A program made the position numbers and the translations under genes. The notes under the pieces were generated by a model. The model saw only the letters and a program-made list of their open reading frames with translations. It was not told where the DNA came from and did not search any database. From contig JBKJVQ010000084.1 of the NCBI GenBank assembly GCA_046717125.1, forward strand, positions 1-7,944: DNA of 7,944 nucleotides, read 5' to 3'. Source of the DNA: JBKJVQ01 sp046717125. GTDB taxonomy: Bacteria; Pseudomonadota; Alphaproteobacteria; Rhizobiales; Methyloligellaceae. Of this stretch, positions 5,490 through 7,944 are shown in pieces; the first letter of the stretch is position 1; every line of letters begins with the position of its first letter.

Positions 5490-7944
5490 TTACCTTTCCG
5501 CTTGCACCGTTTCGGCGAATGCCGCAGCGGTCGCGCCATCGAGCGGCGCACGGGTTTCGGTTCGCTGCAAGCCAACGCGCAGCACGGAGACGAGCTGTTC
5601 GATGTCGACAGGCTTGGCAACGTAATCGGACGCGCCTGCGGCGATGCATTTCTGCCGGTCGCCTTTCATGGCCTTCGCCGTCACCCCGATCAGGGGCAGG
5701 CTTGCAAACCCTGGCATGGAACGAATCTCACGAATCGTTTCATAACCGTCCATTCCGGGCATCATGATGTCAACGAGCACCGCTGCGACGTCGGGCGTGC
5801 GCGCAAGAAGCTCGATGCCTGCGCGCCCGCTCTCCGCATATTGCAGCATCACGTCGAGTTCTTCGAGCGCGGCCGTGAGCGAAAAGATGTTCCTGATGTC
5901 GTCGTCGATGACGACGATTGTCCGGCCCGCGAGCAGCCTGTCGTTACGGCGAAGCTGCCGAATGGCGGACTGCGCAGCGTCGGACAGGTTTTCGAGCGGA
6001 CGATGCGTAATCAGCGAAACCTCATCCACCAGTTCAGCGAAATCCCGTGCAACGCGCGCGGCGCCGGTGGGCTGCTCCTGAAGCGTGGCGTCGCCGTCGT
6101 TCGGGGCGTAGAGGATCGCCGCGATATCGCTTTCTTCGCAAATCGCGACCGCCTCTATGACCCAGTCCGCATCCCATTGGCTGCAGTCGAACACGACACC
6201 GTCGAAGCGGTCTTCGGCGATTGCGTTTCGCGCCGCATCGAGGTCGGGAACGCGGACGATTTCGAGGTCGCCATTGCCGAGCGAGTCGGCGAGCGGCATC
6301 GTTTCCTCGTCCGCGCCGACCGCGAGCACGCGCTTGATGCGGTCGCAATCCTCCTTGACGCTGCCGAGCGCCGAGAGAATCGCCGCCGGCTCCACCGGCT
6401 TGCCGCTGAACCCGGAGGCTCCGACGCGCGCCGCAAACTTAACCTGCTCGTCGGCGGAAATAATGTGTACCGGGATGTGACGGGTGTCGGGGTTGCGCTT
6501 GAGCAGGTCGAGTAACGCGTAGCCGTCCATATCGGGCAGACCGATGTCGAGCGTGATGGCATCAGGCCGGAAACGCCGCGTTAGCGGCAGAACCGCCAAA
6601 CCTTCACCGGTCGCGACGCCCTTGAAGCCGGCCTCGCGCGCCATATTGAGCAATATCGAGGCAAAGCGGGGATCGTCCTCGACGATCAGCACGACGCGAT
6701 CGCCCGCCGCAATCTGATCGCGGTCGTCGAGCGCCGCTTCAGGAAGCGTCTCGTCGCGCGCCATGCCGGGCGGGCTGCTGATGGTTCTGAGGGAGGTCGA
6801 GACGGGGCGGGTCTGGTTTTGCGCCGGCATCGTGAAGCTGACCGGCAGGAACAGCGTGAAAACGCTGCCTTCGCCGAGCGTGCTTTCCACGGTCAACTCT
6901 CCGCCGAGCAGACGCGTGATTTCGCGGCTGATCGAAAGGCCTAGCCCTGTACCGCCATATTTGCGGCTGGTCGTCCCGTCCACCTGCTGGAAGGCTTCGA
7001 AAATGATGCGTTGCTTGTCCGTCGGGATACCGACGCCGGTATCCTCGACGGCGAACGCGATCGCGTCGCCGCGGCTGAGGCGTTCGTTGCCGGAGGACCA
7101 GCCCGAAGCGGCGCGGGCGATCTTCAGGCGGACAAGGCCGCTCTCGGTGAACTTGAAGGCATTCGACAGAAGGTTCTTGATGATCTGCTGCAGCCGCTTG
7201 TCGTCAGTATAGATCGACTTCGGCAGCTCCTGATCGAGCTCGATGAAGAAGTCGAGTTTTTTGTCCTGCGCGATCTGCGCGAACGTCCGATCCATGTGAT
7301 CGCGCAGCATCATGAACGACGTGTCGCCGATATCGAGCGTCACCGTTCCCGACTCGATCTTCGACAGATCGAGGATGTCGTTGATCAGCCCGAGCAGGTC
7401 TGCGCCGGCATGATGGATCGTGCGGGCGAACTCCACCTGCTTGTCGCTCAGATTGCCTTGCGCGTTATCGGTCAGGAGCTTGGACAGGATCAGCAGGCTA
7501 TTCAGCGGCGTGCGTAGTTCGTGGCTCATATTGGCCAGGAACTCCGACTTGTATTTCGATGTCAGGGCGAGCTGCTCCGCTTTCTCCTCGAGATCCCGCT
7601 TCGCCTGCTCGACCTCGCGGTTCTTGCCTTCGACCTCGCTGTTCTGTTTCGAGAGAAGCTGCGCCTTGTCCTCAAGCTCCGCATTGGTGCATTGCAGCTC
7701 GTCCTGCTTGGTGCGCAGAAGCTCTTCGGACTGGCGCAGCGTGTTCGCCTGCTGCTCAAGCCGGTCGTTAGTCTTTTTTAACTCCTCCTGCTGCGCCTGA
7801 AGCTCCGAGGTCAACAGCTGCGACTGCTTGAGCAGCCCTTCCGTGCGCATGTTCGCGGCGATCGTGTTGAGCACGATGCCGATCGATTCCATCAGCTGGT
7901 CGAGAAAGAGCTGATGCGTTTCGGAAAACTCGCTGAATGAGGCG
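5490..7944 (-). CDS. Large hybrid histidine kinase (GAF-coiled coil-HisKA-HATPase-3 receivers), 5' end outside window
   Basis: The frame is open to the right edge, so the N-terminus is missing. Relatives carry membrane or repeated HAMP segments followed by GAF. Residues are numbered here from the internal Met at 7892. The edge codons and residues 1-20 form the last GAF helix (ESIGIVLNTIAANMRTEGLL), followed by a long glutamine/glutamate-rich coiled coil to about 115. The H-box SEFLANMSHELRTPLNS carries His124. The ATPase domain has Asn240 and Asn244 (KNLLSNAFKF), DTGVGIP at 284-290 and GGTGLGLS at 313-320. Receiver 1 (398-512) has Glu405/Asp406/Asp407, Asp449 and Lys498. Receiver 2 (about 520-630) lacks the acidic pair and the lysine. 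Receiver 3 (657-775) is complete, with Asp663-665, Asp708 in VDIMMPGMDGYE, Thr738 and Lys760. It probably senses a cytosolic or envelope signal and relays phosphate through its own receivers and the kinase encoded just downstream. The C-terminal tail after 775 is short and alanine-rich. Confidence 0.92.
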   Translation of the reverse strand, partial: ASFSEFSETHQLFLDQLMESIGIVLNTIAANMRTEGLLKQSQLLTSELQAQQEELKKTNDRLEQQANTLRQSEELLRTKQDELQCTNAELEDKAQLLSKQNSEVEGKNREVEQAKRDLEEKAEQLALTSKYKSEFLANMSHELRTPLNSLLILSKLLTDNAQGNLSDKQVEFARTIHHAGADLLGLINDILDLSKIESGTVTLDIGDTSFMMLRDHMDRTFAQIAQDKKLDFFIELDQELPKSIYTDDKRLQQIIKNLLSNAFKFTESGLVRLKIARAASGWSSGNERLSRGDAIAFAVEDTGVGIPTDKQRIIFEAFQQVDGTTSRKYGGTGLGLSISREITRLLGGELTVESTLGEGSVFTLFLPVSFTMPAQNQTRPVSTSLRTISSPPGMARDETLPEAALDDRDQIAAGDRVVLIVEDDPRFASILLNMAREAGFKGVATGEGLAVLPLTRRFRPDAITLDIGLPDMDGYALLDLLKRNPDTRHIPVHIISADEQVKFAARVGASGFSGKPVEPAAILSALGSVKEDCDRIKRVLAVGADEETMPLADSLGNGDLEIVRVPDLDAARNAIAEDRFDGVVFDCSQWDADWVIEAVAICEESDIAAILYAPNDGDATLQEQPTGAARVARDFAELVDEVSLITHRPLENLSDAAQSAIRQLRRNDRLLAGRTIVVIDDDIRNIFSLTAALEELDVMLQYAESGRAGIELLARTPDVAAVLVDIMMPGMDGYETIREIRSMPGFASLPLIGVTAKAMKGDRQKCIAAGASDYVAKPVDIEQLVSVLRVGLQRTETRAPLDGATAAAFAETVQAER

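Noticed and set aside
5429..5620. N-terminal extension of the second kinase to an ATG at 5620
   Set aside because: It would overlap about 130 bases of the preceding kinase gene, and the added residues are low-complexity Ser/Cys/Arg with no domain.
5230..5765. Repeated sequence around the two PGMDGYET motifs, considered as a DNA repeat
   Set aside because: The similarity is limited to the conserved receiver phosphorylation loop and differs at synonymous positions; it is protein homology, not a mobile or recombination repeat.
5894..5922. Inverted repeat TCGTCGTC/GACGACGA and similar GTC runs near 5390-5405
   Set aside because: They encode the Val-Val-Ile-Asp-Asp-Asp-type strands of receiver domains, so the symmetry follows from codon usage.
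5250..6515. 421-codon open frame on the plus strand across both kinase genes
   Set aside because: It spans the boundary between two real genes on the opposite strand and encodes no recognisable motif.

Overview
The window looks like chromosomal DNA from a GC-rich alphaproteobacterium, probably of the Rhizobiales/Beijerinckiaceae-Bradyrhizobium kind. This is inferred from strong G/C bias at third codon positions, the type of multi-receiver hybrid kinase, and a cytochrome c plus catalase-like gene pair. No ribosomal RNA, tRNA, insertion sequence or CRISPR array is visible, and the taxonomic placement is by general resemblance only.

Left part (1-1982, plus strand): this stretch is damaged. After about 190 bases with no supportable gene, a well-formed Shine-Dalgarno site starts a mannose-1-phosphate guanylyltransferase gene (manC/cpsB type). 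That gene breaks off after about 60 codons and continues in frame into a mono-haem cytochrome c that has lost its export signal. The cytochrome stop codon overlaps the start of a catalase-family (SrpA/y4iL-like) gene. The catalase-like gene can be read end to end only by correcting two single-base deletions, near 1360 and 1887.

Right part (1979-7944, minus strand): everything here is intact and points the other way. In transcription order it encodes: the C-terminal part of a very large hybrid histidine kinase (GAF remnant, long coiled coil, HisKA, HATPase, three receivers, the middle one degenerate), open at the right window edge; a second hybrid kinase (REC-PAS-HisKA-HATPase-REC); a 98-residue SemiSWEET-type PQ-loop transporter; a single-pass membrane protein of unknown function; and a DUF421 (YetF-like) membrane protein. 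The DUF421 stop codon shares bases with the catalase-like stop codon, so the two halves converge tail to tail.

How they may work together: the two kinases are almost certainly one signalling pair, since the genes are adjacent and carry several receivers that could exchange phosphate. No Hpt protein or DNA-binding output regulator is visible. The unknown membrane protein and DUF421 gene are translationally linked. The cytochrome/catalase-like pair suggests a periplasmic or envelope peroxide/redox function that may now be broken. I do not see convincing evidence for a wholly new system. The best leads are the manC::cytochrome chimera, the two-gene DUF421 module and the degenerate middle receiver.
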